NCBI GenBank assembly: GCA_027577415.1
Contig: JANBQS010000301.1
Location: 1-21,797 of the forward strand
From: Coemansia sp. RSA 922
Lineage: Eukaryota; Kickxellomycota; Kickxellomycetes; Kickxellales; Kickxellaceae
Length of the DNA: 21,797 nucleotides
Reading direction: 5' to 3'
Under the pieces are notes generated by a model. The model was not told the origin of the DNA. It did not search any database and saw nothing but the letters and a program-made list of their open reading frames with translations. This document shows positions 6,857 through 17,100 of this stretch, one piece after another (positions within the stretch are counted from its first letter, which is position 1; each line of letters starts with the position of its first letter). The position numbers were made by a program, and so were the translations under genes.

Positions 6857-8532
6857 ATGACTGGTCAGCCCCTGTTTCTTACCCTGCCTATGCTGGTGGT
6901 AGAGAAGATCATTAAATATCTTGAAGGGCATCCTCGAGGCTCATTTGACGAGGATATCGATTATCAAAACGAGATGAAAAGGTCCTCTATCCGCTACTGT
7001 CAATTGGCGAGACCTGGTACGAGGCGGTGCTTGTATCTATTTGCAACAGCTGCAAGATCGTCTTCGACGACGCGCATGGTGTTTTCAAAATATACTTTCC
7101 CGCGTGGCCTGATGGCTTTTCATATCCAGGGTTCCGCAACTACAATCTGGTCAAACGAGTTGTCATGGTGGCTCCTAGCTGGGAGGACGTGTGTGACAAG
7201 GACTCTAGCGAGACAATCGCGTGGTCACGGTACAATGGTGCGATATTCCCGTCGGCGACTACTTTGGTGGTAAAGCTGATCAAGTCCAGTAGCTTATCGC
7301 GTCATACTACTGCAAAGCTGGACCCGAAAGCCAGCCACAACGAGATTGTCAGCCTAGCCCGCTCAATTCGACGACTAACTCCAGCTGTAACGAGATTATC
7401 TGTGGTTGCCATCTCAGCCGACACAAGAGGCAAACCCTGCAGAGCACTGTGTGTAATGCTTGTTTCGGCGCTATGTCGAGAGAGTGTTACCCGCCTGGAT
7501 GTCAGTTGCCAAGTAGACAGCCCTATACTATCGCTTAGATTATATGACGTATCCGGACTGACGACTATTACACATGGAGCCCATATACCTTGCTCTCCGA
7601 TTGCCCGGCTTGCCTATCTCAACGCGAGCACATTGAGGGAGCTCCATATTGTACCTACTGTGCGGGATGATTGGGACTCGTTGATCTGCTACGGCAATAA
7701 GACTCATGCGTCGTACACGAGCTTGGTATCACTATCCATGGATATCACGGAAACATTTAACGCCCAGAGCTGGACTACCGTTGAAGGCTCGATACTATTT
7801 CCCTCTTTAGCCAAGCTTGCCGTTTTTGGCGTATATCCGATCGATGACGACACGCTCTTTAGAGGCAATCATGGGACACTACGGAACTTGAGCCTCCCGG
7901 TTGATGCGATTGCCAAAAATGCATTGGGTGGATTCGACGTACTAAACTACAGCGTAACGCCGATGAACTCCATCCACATCACTCCAACAACTAGTGGATA
8001 TAGGCCTATGACATCAGATAGTTTGGTGCAAGAGCAAGTGCATCGCATATTGAGGTCATCGATGACACTACAGCTTTACTGCGGCATTCCTACGTGTGAC
8101 ATGTCCAAAGCTCTATGTACTGCGCCGAGGACAGCGATTATTCAGCACTTGACCCTTTTTAACCAGAGCTGCGCTATAAACGACATAATTACCGTTGTAT
8201 CTGCGCTCCCAAGTTTGGTTAGTCTTACTACCGAGATACATGGGTCAGCGACACGTATTGGATTGATTCCGGAGAACGAGCATCCAAGTGTGCTTCACGA
8301 TAAGCAATACCCTCTGAGCATCAACTTTCGGGTGTTGCGTATACTCGGGGCGGAATACACTAATATTGGCAAGGTATCAATACTTGCTATGCAGGTAGCC
8401 GTCATATGCCCAAGCTTTGCACATGTGGATATTCCCCCTGAGGAATGAAGCGAGTTCAGAGGTAAGGTCGCCTGGTCGTCGAAGAATGGCCCGTTTAAGT
8501 CCTATGGTGCTGCTCTCCGTCGTCTTATTTAA
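6857..8532 (+). pseudogene. Disrupted paralogue of the F-box-like/LRR-like gene at 2882
   Basis: The ATG at 6857 opens with MTGQPLFLTLPMLVVEKIIK, matching the start of the 2882 protein. After Lys-Arg at 6977-6982 the frame is lost: the intact copy has AGG ATT CTC TAT where this copy has AGG TC CTC TAT, a one-base deletion at about 6983. The rest continues in the new frame with strong similarity up to TGA at 8446-8448. Past that stop the match resumes (AWSSKNGPFKSYG) to a TAA at 8530-8532, where the intact copy ends. So there are two lesions: a frameshift near residue 42 and a nonsense codon 28 codons before the end. No ATG occurs in the second frame until 7165. About 470 codons remain open in between, so inactivation is probably recent. 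A base error could explain one lesion, less easily both. Confidence 0.82.
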
Positions 8533-8537
8533 ATAAA
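8532..8537 (+). terminator. AATAAA overlapping the ancestral stop of the pseudogene
   Basis: AATAAA overlaps the TAA that ends the aligned reading frame; a second AATAAA occurs near 8636. Confidence 0.35.
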
Positions 8538-8777
8538 TTCAGATGAACATTCGATACATGCTTGAGGATATAGCTTATGCATGTGGATGAAGAGCAATGT
8601 CGGCAATGCAGTGTTTAGAATTGTTGAAAAGGTCGAATAAATAAGAATCTGATTACATCCCTAAGCAAGGCGCTATCTAGTTGGCACTCCGGTGCAAACA
8701 GTATATTTTCTTTTGTTCCACAAACTCCGAAAGACCAATCCTCTAATGATAGACAATAGGAAGCTGACAAAACAAGA

Positions 8778-8815
8778 CTTCCTTTTTATTCTTTGTACAA
8801 AGGATAAAAAGGAAG
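8778..8815. repeat. 38-bp near-perfect palindrome
   Basis: The left arm 8778-8796 (CTTCCTTTTTATTCTTTGT) pairs with the right arm 8797-8815 with 18 of 19 matches and no spacer. The one mismatch is T8790 opposite G8803, which would be a U-G wobble in plus-strand RNA. Pairing stops cleanly outside the arms. Confidence 0.85.
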
Positions 8816-8907
8816 ATGATGTAGTGCAATACGATATCATGATGTATTCTTAGTGGTGCTTTGAGAATCTTTTCAGAAAGCCTCACACAAAGGATAGCTA
8901 GGGAATG

Positions 8908-8940
8908 AGAGAGTGCCCGGGTACCCAGTCTCCACTCTCT
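8908..8940. repeat. Inverted repeat AGAGAGTG/CACTCTCT
   Basis: The arms 8908-8915 and 8933-8940 are exact reverse complements. The loop contains CCCGGG and the palindrome GGGTACCC (8919-8926). It sits about 150 bases before the ATG at 9092. Confidence 0.5.
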
Positions 8941-9091
8941 TTTGGTGTCGCACTGTCCTATTTAACGGCTGCACTTTGCTCGCCTGAAAAAGCTGCCCTC
9001 TCCCTCTCCCACTTTTCAACACTCCCTCCACTTTTTATTATTTTATTTTTTTTGCTCATATAGTTGTCTTTCTTCACACTTAAGAGAAGCC

Positions 9092-9514
9092 ATGAAATAC
9101 CCAGAAACAGTTGAAATCTTAGTGTATACTTACAACTTTGAAGTAAAAAAGTTCGAGTATAAGGATATACGTTCTGTGAATGTTAGTGAAGCTACTAATA
9201 GCTACGAACATGCACTGAACGAGATTAGCGAGCCTCTGGGGTTAAAGGGTAAATGTTTGCATGTGATTGCGCAAGGCAGATATATAAATTGGATGGATGG
9301 TACTGAATTGGATAAACCCATTGAAGGAAATTTTGTCATGATTTATATGGAAACTCGCCAAATTATGCAAGTCTATAAGCATGCAGAGAAGGCGGGTGTT
9401 GAGATAGGATTGGATCGGTACTGGTGTGCCAGATACATGCTACAGTCGACTGATAATATCACTCCCGCTGGCTGTCTACTATCAGAATTTATCAACATGC
9501 CTCAAGGTTCCTAA
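9092..9514 (+). CDS. Orphan protein with a ubiquitin-like beta-grasp pattern
   Basis: A 140-residue protein that I do not recognise. The first 85 residues follow a ubiquitin-like order: a strand (VEILVYTYN), a second strand (KKFEYKDIRSVNV), a helix (SYEHALNEISEPLGL), a strand (CLHVIAQGRYINW), then DGTELDKPIEGNFVMIYM, which echoes the ubiquitin 'GR.L.DG.TL...I' segment. There is no Gly-Gly tail, so it would not be conjugated; the last 50 residues look like a separate helical part. The ATG at 9092 follows a pyrimidine-rich leader and has GCC just before it. Codons are more A/T-ending than in the nearby separase or FPPS genes. No membrane segment or signal peptide is seen. The fold is inference from pattern only. 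Confidence 0.6.
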   Translation: MKYPETVEILVYTYNFEVKKFEYKDIRSVNVSEATNSYEHALNEISEPLGLKGKCLHVIAQGRYINWMDGTELDKPIEGNFVMIYMETRQIMQVYKHAEKAGVEIGLDRYWCARYMLQSTDNITPAGCLLSEFINMPQGS

Positions 9515-10008
9515 CCATAGACGTTTGGTAAAATCCAGCTTGGACTGGCTCCCACTCTATTATGCTTCAACGAGTAGTAGTACTTCCTAATACCTCGACT
9601 TTCAGGGCGTAGTATTTATAGAGAGGAATAACATGCTTGCTCTAGCTTTCAGTCATTACTGTAGTTTGTTTTACTTTGTAACTTTGACTCAATATAGCCA
9701 TCAGCAGGTGCTTTAGAACTATATACTTCAAAAGCTGGTGGCAATCCCAGCCACACAAATTGCCTGACTGGTGTGACTGATGACGACAGACGGACCGTGA
9801 GCCGCGAGCCGCATTAAACCAACACGTGCATGGATGGTTCGCTTTTTCTTTTTTTTATCAACAAAAAAACGGAACAACAAACCTTTTTCTCACAGTTGCT
9901 ATCAAACAAACAATGGATCTGCACTTTTCTTTCTTTTTTCTGTTATCACTTTTAACACTTTTCTATTCAAATTTACAATCTCGAACTAATCCTGGTCAAT
10001 CTTTTACC
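9515..10008. promoter_or_regulatory. FPPS promoter and leader region
   Basis: About 494 bp. It contains a palindromic E-box CACGTG at 9823-9828, a repeated GAGCCGC just left of it, and a T-rich leader after 9840. An in-frame ATG at 9913, with A at -3 and G at +4, could start a longer FPPS. No independent gene is supported. Confidence 0.45.
9823..9828. promoter_or_regulatory. E-box CACGTG upstream of FPPS
   Basis: A perfect CACGTG 181 bases upstream of the preferred FPPS ATG. bHLH factors, including SREBP-type sterol regulators, bind such sites; a role here is inference. Confidence 0.3.
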
Positions 10009-11052
10009 ATGTCTACTTCACGCCAAGAGTTTATTGACTTTTTCCCTCAACTAACTGATGTCATCTTATCCGAGCTACCCACTTTCGGTGCGACGCCCGA
10101 GATGACCTCACGTATCAAGGAGATGATCGAGTACAACGTGATGGGAGGCAAGATGAACCGAGGACTGTCTGTTGTCGATACGGTGAAGATTATGCGTGGT
10201 GAGAGTACTCTTCCAGCTGACGTTAACGAAAAGGCCATGGTTTTAGGGTGGTCGGTAGAATGGCTTCAGGCGTTTTTCCTAGTAGCTGACGATATTATGG
10301 ATGAGTCGCCTACTCGTCGTGGACAACCTGCTTGGTATCGTCGTAAGGATGTGGGGATTCTGGCAATCAACGATTCTTTTATCTTGGAGGCGTGTATTTT
10401 CCGTCTTTTGAAAAAGTACTTCCGTACTGAGCCCTACTACATTGATCTAGTCGAGCTACTGCACGAGACCTCGTATCAGACGGAGTTGGGTCAGATGGTT
10501 GATCTTCTGACGGCGCCCGAGAACGATATTAACCTGGACAGGTTTTCTATCCAGAAACACGGGTACATTGTCGAGTACAAGACCGCGTACTACTCTTTCT
10601 ACTTGCCTGTGGCACTCGCCCTACTTATGACTGGTAAACCTGCTGAGGCTCCTGTGTTCCAGGTTGCCAAAGATATTCTCATTCCTCTCGGTGTCTATTT
10701 CCAGGTGCAGGACGATTACTTGGATTGCTATGGTAACCCGGAGTTTATTGGAAAGATCGGTACTGATATCGAGGATAACAAGTGCTCGTGGTTGGTCGTT
10801 CAGGCTCTGGATCGCGTTACGCCCGAGCAGCGCCAGATCCTAAACGATAACTATGGCCGCAAGTCGCCCGCCGTCCACGCTCAGCGCGTCAAGGACCTGT
10901 ATGTCGAACTTGATATCGAGAACGTGTACAAGGCTTACGAGGATAAGGCTATTGCAGAGATCCAGGATAAGATTAGCAAGGTTGACGAGTCGGTCGTCCC
11001 CAGACAGGTGTTTACCGAGTTCCTTAACAAGGTCGCCAAGCGCACTAAGTAA
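10009..11052 (+). CDS. Farnesyl diphosphate synthase
   Basis: This 347-residue enzyme condenses DMAPP and GPP with IPP to make farnesyl diphosphate for sterols, dolichol, ubiquinone and prenylation. The first Asp-rich motif is DDIMD (94-98) followed by ESPTRRG, and the second is DDYLD (235-239) in FQVQDDYLDCYG. Phe89 and Phe90, four and five residues before the first motif, are the bulky chain-length stoppers of eukaryotic FPPS. NVMGGKMNRG (43-52) is the substrate-binding region near the N-terminus, and the protein ends in a basic KRTK tail as the family does. Length from the ATG at 10009 matches fungal FPPS. The frame is open further upstream, with an ATG at 9913 adding a hydrophobic 32-residue extension. 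It converges on separase with 75 bp between stop codons. Confidence 0.96.
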   Translation: MSTSRQEFIDFFPQLTDVILSELPTFGATPEMTSRIKEMIEYNVMGGKMNRGLSVVDTVKIMRGESTLPADVNEKAMVLGWSVEWLQAFFLVADDIMDESPTRRGQPAWYRRKDVGILAINDSFILEACIFRLLKKYFRTEPYYIDLVELLHETSYQTELGQMVDLLTAPENDINLDRFSIQKHGYIVEYKTAYYSFYLPVALALLMTGKPAEAPVFQVAKDILIPLGVYFQVQDDYLDCYGNPEFIGKIGTDIEDNKCSWLVVQALDRVTPEQRQILNDNYGRKSPAVHAQRVKDLYVELDIENVYKAYEDKAIAEIQDKISKVDESVVPRQVFTEFLNKVAKRTK

Positions 11053-11107
11053 TAGAGTATTTTTATACATTTGGATCAACTATTTTTTATAGTCTATTAT
11101 TAATAAT

Positions 11108-11113
11108 AATAAA
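11108..11113 (+). terminator. Poly(A) signal AATAAA for FPPS
   Basis: An exact AATAAA 56 bases after the FPPS stop, only 15 bases from the separase stop on the other strand. Confidence 0.5.
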
Positions 11114-11119
11114 AGTGTT

Positions 11120-11125
11120 TTTATT
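11120..11125 (-). terminator. AATAAA just past the separase stop
   Basis: TTTATT on the plus strand gives AATAAA on the minus strand, two bases past the separase stop codon. With the FPPS signal this implies overlapping 3' ends. Confidence 0.4.
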
Positions 11126-11127
11126 TT

Positions 11128-14100
11128 CTAGGCTAGATATACGGGTATTCCATAGACAACAGGTGCAGCGCCAGTCAAAAACGACATTCGACAGGCTTTA
11201 CGCGCCTCACACACTGCCTCCGCCAACGACACAGGTCGACATAACGGCAAAACAACCTCAGACTTGACGGCTATCTCCGCCGCCGACACTCGGTCAAGGC
11301 CCCAGGCAGCAAGTAAGCGTGCAGCGAATCTATCAATATCCTTATCGCCGACATCCCACAGATTTCCCACGAGTGCCGGACATCCAGCAATAAGGTAATC
11401 AACAGCAGTCCCCATGGCATCATACTCTCCCTGGTGTTTAAGCTGGCCACTACTACAGCCAAACAACAAAGCTACGGCACATCGAGAGAGTCCTCGGATC
11501 TGCGTCCTTGATATATAGTTTTCAGCACCGCCATGCCCAAAATACATGAATATATCAGACGCCAGTCCCCGCTCACACTCATGTGGCGTGGGTCGCCGAC
11601 CTATAACTCCGTGCCAGCCCTGTTGCCCAGAGTTTTTCAGATACTCTTCGAAATTCGCTTGCGTTCGGTGCAAATCACCCTCAGGGTTGAGCACGTAGAA
11701 GACGCGGGTTCCGTCCGCCATAGCACCGCTCGGGGGCTCCACTGTCTTGCTAGCTGGGATATCGTCGAATAGTGGCTGAATAGTGGGCGCTAGCTTTCGT
11801 GTAGGTTGAGTGCGCTTGCTAGTTCTCCCACCCGCAGCTCTAGGCAAGACCAAAGGAGAGCCAGCGAGCATTGGCTCAGCGCTACCGCCCAACAGGTCCA
11901 TTAAGCCACCACGAGTCGGCATAGGGTGCGCGAGATCCGAACGCTTTTTGGTACTTGCAGCGATGCTGTTCTGAAGAAAGGCCACCGATGGCACACGCGA
12001 AATAGGATAGTCGCGCAAACAAGGCAGGCATTCCCAAGGCACCTGCTGAGCATGTTTGTCCAAGATCAGAATAAGCTGCTTCCTACCCGCCTTCCCCCGA
12101 CCAGACACGTATCCAGCAACAGCCAGGCGCAGATTCTCCGCCATCCCGTTCAGCATATCCTCTTCGGGATTAGCCGGTGCCGCACCCTGGTAGCAATAAA
12201 CATCCCAGATCATAGAACACACGTCGAGCCATTCGCCGTCATCCCCACTAGCCCTTGTAGCAGCACTCAACACGAGCAAGCACAGCTGATCCGACAGTTC
12301 CATAGACTTGGCCTTGGCCGCAAAGGATTTAGACAAACAACCCACGACACACGTCTGTATATCCCTACGCAGCGACTCCACATCGACCAGACCCTCGCCC
12401 GCAGCCAGCAGCGGTACATCTGGGCGCAGCACGTCCTTGAATCCGCCGAGCCACTCAGTCTCCACGCACGCCAGCAACTTTCCAAGCCGACGGTCAAGCT
12501 CAGAGCGGATCTCCCACCACCCGCGTTTCTCGTCCTCCGTAGTGCACAAGCCACCCGTCTTCATAGACTGATCAGATTCAAAAACGATAGCAGCCAATTT
12601 ACTCTGCAAGTCCCCAAACACATTCGCACCGGCACAACTATCAGAGTCCAATTCGATCTCGCGCATCGGCAGACAAATAACAAGCGGCTCGCAGTTTTGC
12701 TCATACCGAGTCACAAACATAATGTTGCGCAAGGCGTCGATAGAGATACTACAGGCAACCCACGAAGCCGGTAGACAGTCGCGAAGCAACGGGCGGGCGT
12801 CAGCGGCAACCGATGTCCATCCAGCAACGACTTTGGTGCCATCCGCAGCATGTCCAAAAAAGTCAACAGACGGCGTAGTAGCTTCCTCGTCCGAGTCACC
12901 GATATCCAAAGAACCAAACAACAAAGGTTTCTGCCGCCGCATACTAGGCGAAGATAGAAAATCGTTGGACTGACGCAAGCCTCGACGAGGCCCCAGCGAC
13001 GGCGACGAAGACGGAGAATATCCATCACGCCTTTCGCCACTAGACTCTAGGGCGTCAGCCGGCCACTGTGTCAGAGAAGCAGGAAGCGAGTGCTTTTTAC
13101 GTCTGATAGCGTCCACAGCCTCGCGCACAGCCGTGATATTCCTAGCATCATCGACGATCCTAGCCAGCACGCCGTGCTCATCGACAGACAGACCAAACAC
13201 CGAGGACATCGCCCGTGTGAGCGCAAGCAAATGACACGACTCGTGGACACAATGCGCGGAACCAACAGTGATAGCCGATTCCGCCGCAGCCACCAGCAAG
13301 GCATCCAGCTCAGCAAGACAGTCTCTGACCAATGCCTTGGTCGAGCCCTTTCGCGGCTGCTGCTGCTGCCTTTGTGAATGGCGCAGGGCAGGGAACACTA
13401 GGGCAGATTGCAGCACCGAGGTCCAAGCAGGCTCCGCAGCCAACAAACGCTGCAGTTCGGCGAATGCGACATTGGCTCTCATCAATAGATGCTCGGGCCG
13501 CTGGTCGATACAACGGCGGACCACTCCCTCAATCGGTTCACTACCAGTGCTTGCATCCAGCAAGCGTCTGCGGACCGCCAGATCCTCTGCCAAAACCAGG
13601 GGCATGCCATCCACAACAATACGACTCAGCAGCTCCTGAGCCCTCTTATAGGCATCATCAGCCTCCATAAACTTATTACTGCGTCGCCAGGCGTCACCCT
13701 CGATAACCAAGGCATGGACATCCTCCAGCTCACCGCGATCCACCGGGCCTCGGGCTTTGGCCAAGGACAGAGTGCACTCATCCCACATATTCCTGCGCGA
13801 CAGAATATCAGCCTCCCTTAGTCTCAGAAACCCCTCCTGCCGCGGCGCACAAAGTTGAGCCGAAATAGCCAACGCCTTTTGCAAAAAGTACTCGGCCTCC
13901 TTGACGCTTCCACGAAGCGAGTATATCTCAGACAGGTGCGCCAAGTTGTCGATCAGCAAGCGCTGCAGCTCCCAGTTCCCACTGAACGCGATATACTGCC
14001 AGTACTCCTCATCGTCATCGGCAACGTCGGGCTTGGTCTCTTCCTTGGCAAACGGATCGTCGATTTCCTCAGCCATCAGCCTATCCGCCTCTTCCTGCTT

Positions 14101-17100
14101 GGCTCGCGCATGGGCAGCACCAAGCGACCTAAGCAGCGAGTGCAAAATCCGGTATGAATGCAAGCCAAAGTCAACGGCATCAGCAAGCAAGCCCTGCTTC
14201 AACGACAGCACCGAGTAGGCCTGCGAGGCCTTCGAGAACAACACCATAGTCTCCGGGCTAACCACAGGGCGCTTCGACCTAGCAGACCGCTGAACCGAGC
14301 CAAGCACATTGCGAGCAAGAATAGCCGCCGCACACATAGCCCGTGCGCCTTCCTCTTCGTCGGCACAAACGAGGCAGAACTCAGCATAGGCAATTTTAGA
14401 TGCAATCTCAACATGCACCGGCAAGACGCCATCCTCGTAGCGCTCGGAGCATTGGCGGAAATGCTCGGCAGCAGCAGCAGTCCGGCCCAAAAGCAGGGAG
14501 GCGGTGCCAAGATCCACAAGCGTCTGCATGACGAGCGGAGCGCACGATCGGTCGTGGGGCTCACACAGGCTGACAAGGTCCAGTCTGGGCTGCAGGACAT
14601 CCAAGGTGGCAGAGTACATGCGGCGAGACATCAGCAAGTCGGCGACATGGCCCATGGTGCCCACTACCACGCCCAGCAGGTGGCCAGTATCAAGCGGACT
14701 ACTGGCTTCAGCCACTTGGCAGACACGCGTCCACAGGCGCGAGCACTGCGAGAGATGCTCAGCATACTCGGCGCAGCCATCGCGCTCAACAGCCACAACA
14801 CCCAGCCAGGCGTGGCGCTCCGCCGCAACACTAAGGCCATAGACGCATTCCAGATGCTCAGGCACGGCTCCTTGCAAGCGGCGCACACACTGGTCGACAT
14901 TGCCTCGGTCACGGTCGATCTTGGCCAGCTCCACCAGGCATCGCACATGTCCCAAGGAACACTGCACCCGAGAATACATATCCACAGCACTCTGCAAGCG
15001 AGCAGCACGCACATCCAGCGCATAGGCGGCGGATGGGGCGACGAACGGGCGCCAGAAAAAGGCCTCTGCCTCACACACCCAGGCACGCAGCGTATCAGTT
15101 ATCGTCGGCTCAGCGGCAAAGTCCAGCAGCGACTTGCGAGCCTGCGGTTCGCTTGAGTCGCGGGCCAAGCGAGCGGCACACATGCGCACATACCGGTCAA
15201 CAAACATCAGCAGCCGCTCAACCTCTCCCGCTGCCAGCGAGCTGCCCACAGGCAACACAGTCGCACCGCTTTTAATAGCGTCCAGCACAGAAGTATGACC
15301 AGAAATCCACGCGACAGCTCGGCCAAAGACTTGCGACGCACGGAGGAATGCGCTGTCAGCCTGGAATGCCAGGGCAGAAATCTCGTAGCGCTTACACAGC
15401 TGCGCAACCACATCGCCGCCAAAAGTCTTTGTCAGCGTCATCCACAATGCCAGGCTATCGATAGCGCGCTCCATAGCCAGCGCAGCCGGGCCGTAGCTCT
15501 TGAGCTGATACAGGCTTGCGCCGCGATTAAAGAACACCGTCGAGTGGCTGCGCAGAAAGTCCGGGCTACATCCAGGCTCTCCACATAGCTGCAGCAGCCT
15601 GTCGCTATGCCTCGCCGCTGCCGCAGAGTCGTGCTCCCGGTACTGCGCTATCAACTGCACTGCCAACAAACACACCTCGGCGCTGCAGCTACGCAAGGCC
15701 TCGACGCTGCTGCCGCCAGCCTCCTGAGCCCTCAAAGCAGCTCCGCGCGAAATATAGGCCTCGTAGATACGGTCCGATGCATCCAACATTTGCACCACCG
15801 CGCCACTCACGCAGTCCTGCCCAGCTCCAAGGTCCCGGAGCTCGGCTACAGCGCGCTTGGCGGTCTTGCGCGAGATGTCGGCGCACATTGCCAGAGCGTT
15901 CCAGCCAGACAGCGTGTGGCGCGCACTGCGCCCAAGCGCGTGCTCGGCCAGCTCGGCCATGCGCTCAGCAGCTGGCAACGCATCGCTTTCGACCTGGCCA
16001 CAGGCCAGCATATGCTGCACAAGACAATTGCAAGCCAGCGCACACGCCACAAGCTCTGCATGGGTGTCTCCGCTTCGCAGTGCCACTTGGCTGCACACCG
16101 ACAAGGCGCCAGGCAGATCGTCTGCACTCCGGCAGGCCAACGCCCAGCGATAGTAGAAGTCGGCCATTTCCGGCGACACACCACCGCTGCTCAGCAATGG
16201 CCGGGCCTGCTCAGCCACAGCAGAATAGTAAGCGCCAATTGCCGCATGAGACGCAGGGTCCTTGGCCAGGGACTCGGCGCGAGCACTGGCCCTCACTGCG
16301 TATTTCAGCAGCTCACGCACGTCACAGGCCTTTGTGCTCGCGTACGCCGCCAGCCCCAGTGCCCGGATATCCAGCGACTGCCGCCCGTCATTGGCGCCAA
16401 GCGCGTAGTAAGCGCGAAAACACACGCCCAGGAACGGCTCAGCCGTCGCGCTGTCGACATCGCGCAGGCGCAAGCACCACTCCAGCGCGCTGTGTGCACG
16501 CACGCTCAGCCGCGGCATAAGCTCCAAGGTCTGCGGGGCAGTGGGCACCTGCGACAAAACGCGCAGCACGTTGCAGAGCAGCGTCACTACGAGAATGTTG
16601 AACGACGCGTCGCCCCTGTTGTACGACATTGAGAAGTGCGCCATGGAGATATCGTCCAGCCCCGCTGAATCACGAACTAGACTCAGTCGCCGCATCCCAG
16701 TCGATATCCGCTCAGTATCTGCCGCTTGCTTCTTAGTGTTCTTCACCAGTTTTGCCGCAGGATTTCGAACCACTCGCCCTCCCGTCGGCAGTGCTGCCGC
16801 AGTCTTTGTGCTGCTCGCTACCACTGTATGAGTCTCTGCGTGCTCCAACAAACACCGTCGTAGGAACCCCAGGCAGTCCCATGCTCGCAGGCCCAGATGG
16901 GCATTGGCGCACGCTGTGTTAAAGTTCGACATGGTTTTCTCTAGCGCCAGCACAGAGAACCCGGCTGCGCTTCTATTACGGTGGAGGAACTTGAACGCGG
17001 ATACCACCACACGTAGCATTCGCTCAACGCCCTCCAATATCGACGAATTCTCTACCGCCTTTCTGATCTCACTGACTCGTTTGGAAAACAGTTGGTTGCA

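Larger units (their letters stand above)
8533..9091. other. Intergenic region holding a 38-bp palindrome and a second hairpin
   Basis: About 560 bp without a supported ORF. It contains the palindrome at 8778-8815, a weaker hairpin at 8908-8940, the 10-mer ACAAAGGATA twice (8797-8806 and 8887-8896), and a pyrimidine-rich leader (8995-9055) before the ATG at 9092. Confidence 0.5.

Noticed and set aside
15607..16632. Long plus-strand ORF of 341 codons, with others at 14158-15156 and 11926-12774, opposite separase
   Set aside because: Antisense to a complete separase gene; composition (Gln/His/Arg/Ala-rich) is what a GC-rich third-position gene gives on its opposite strand. No domain is recognisable.
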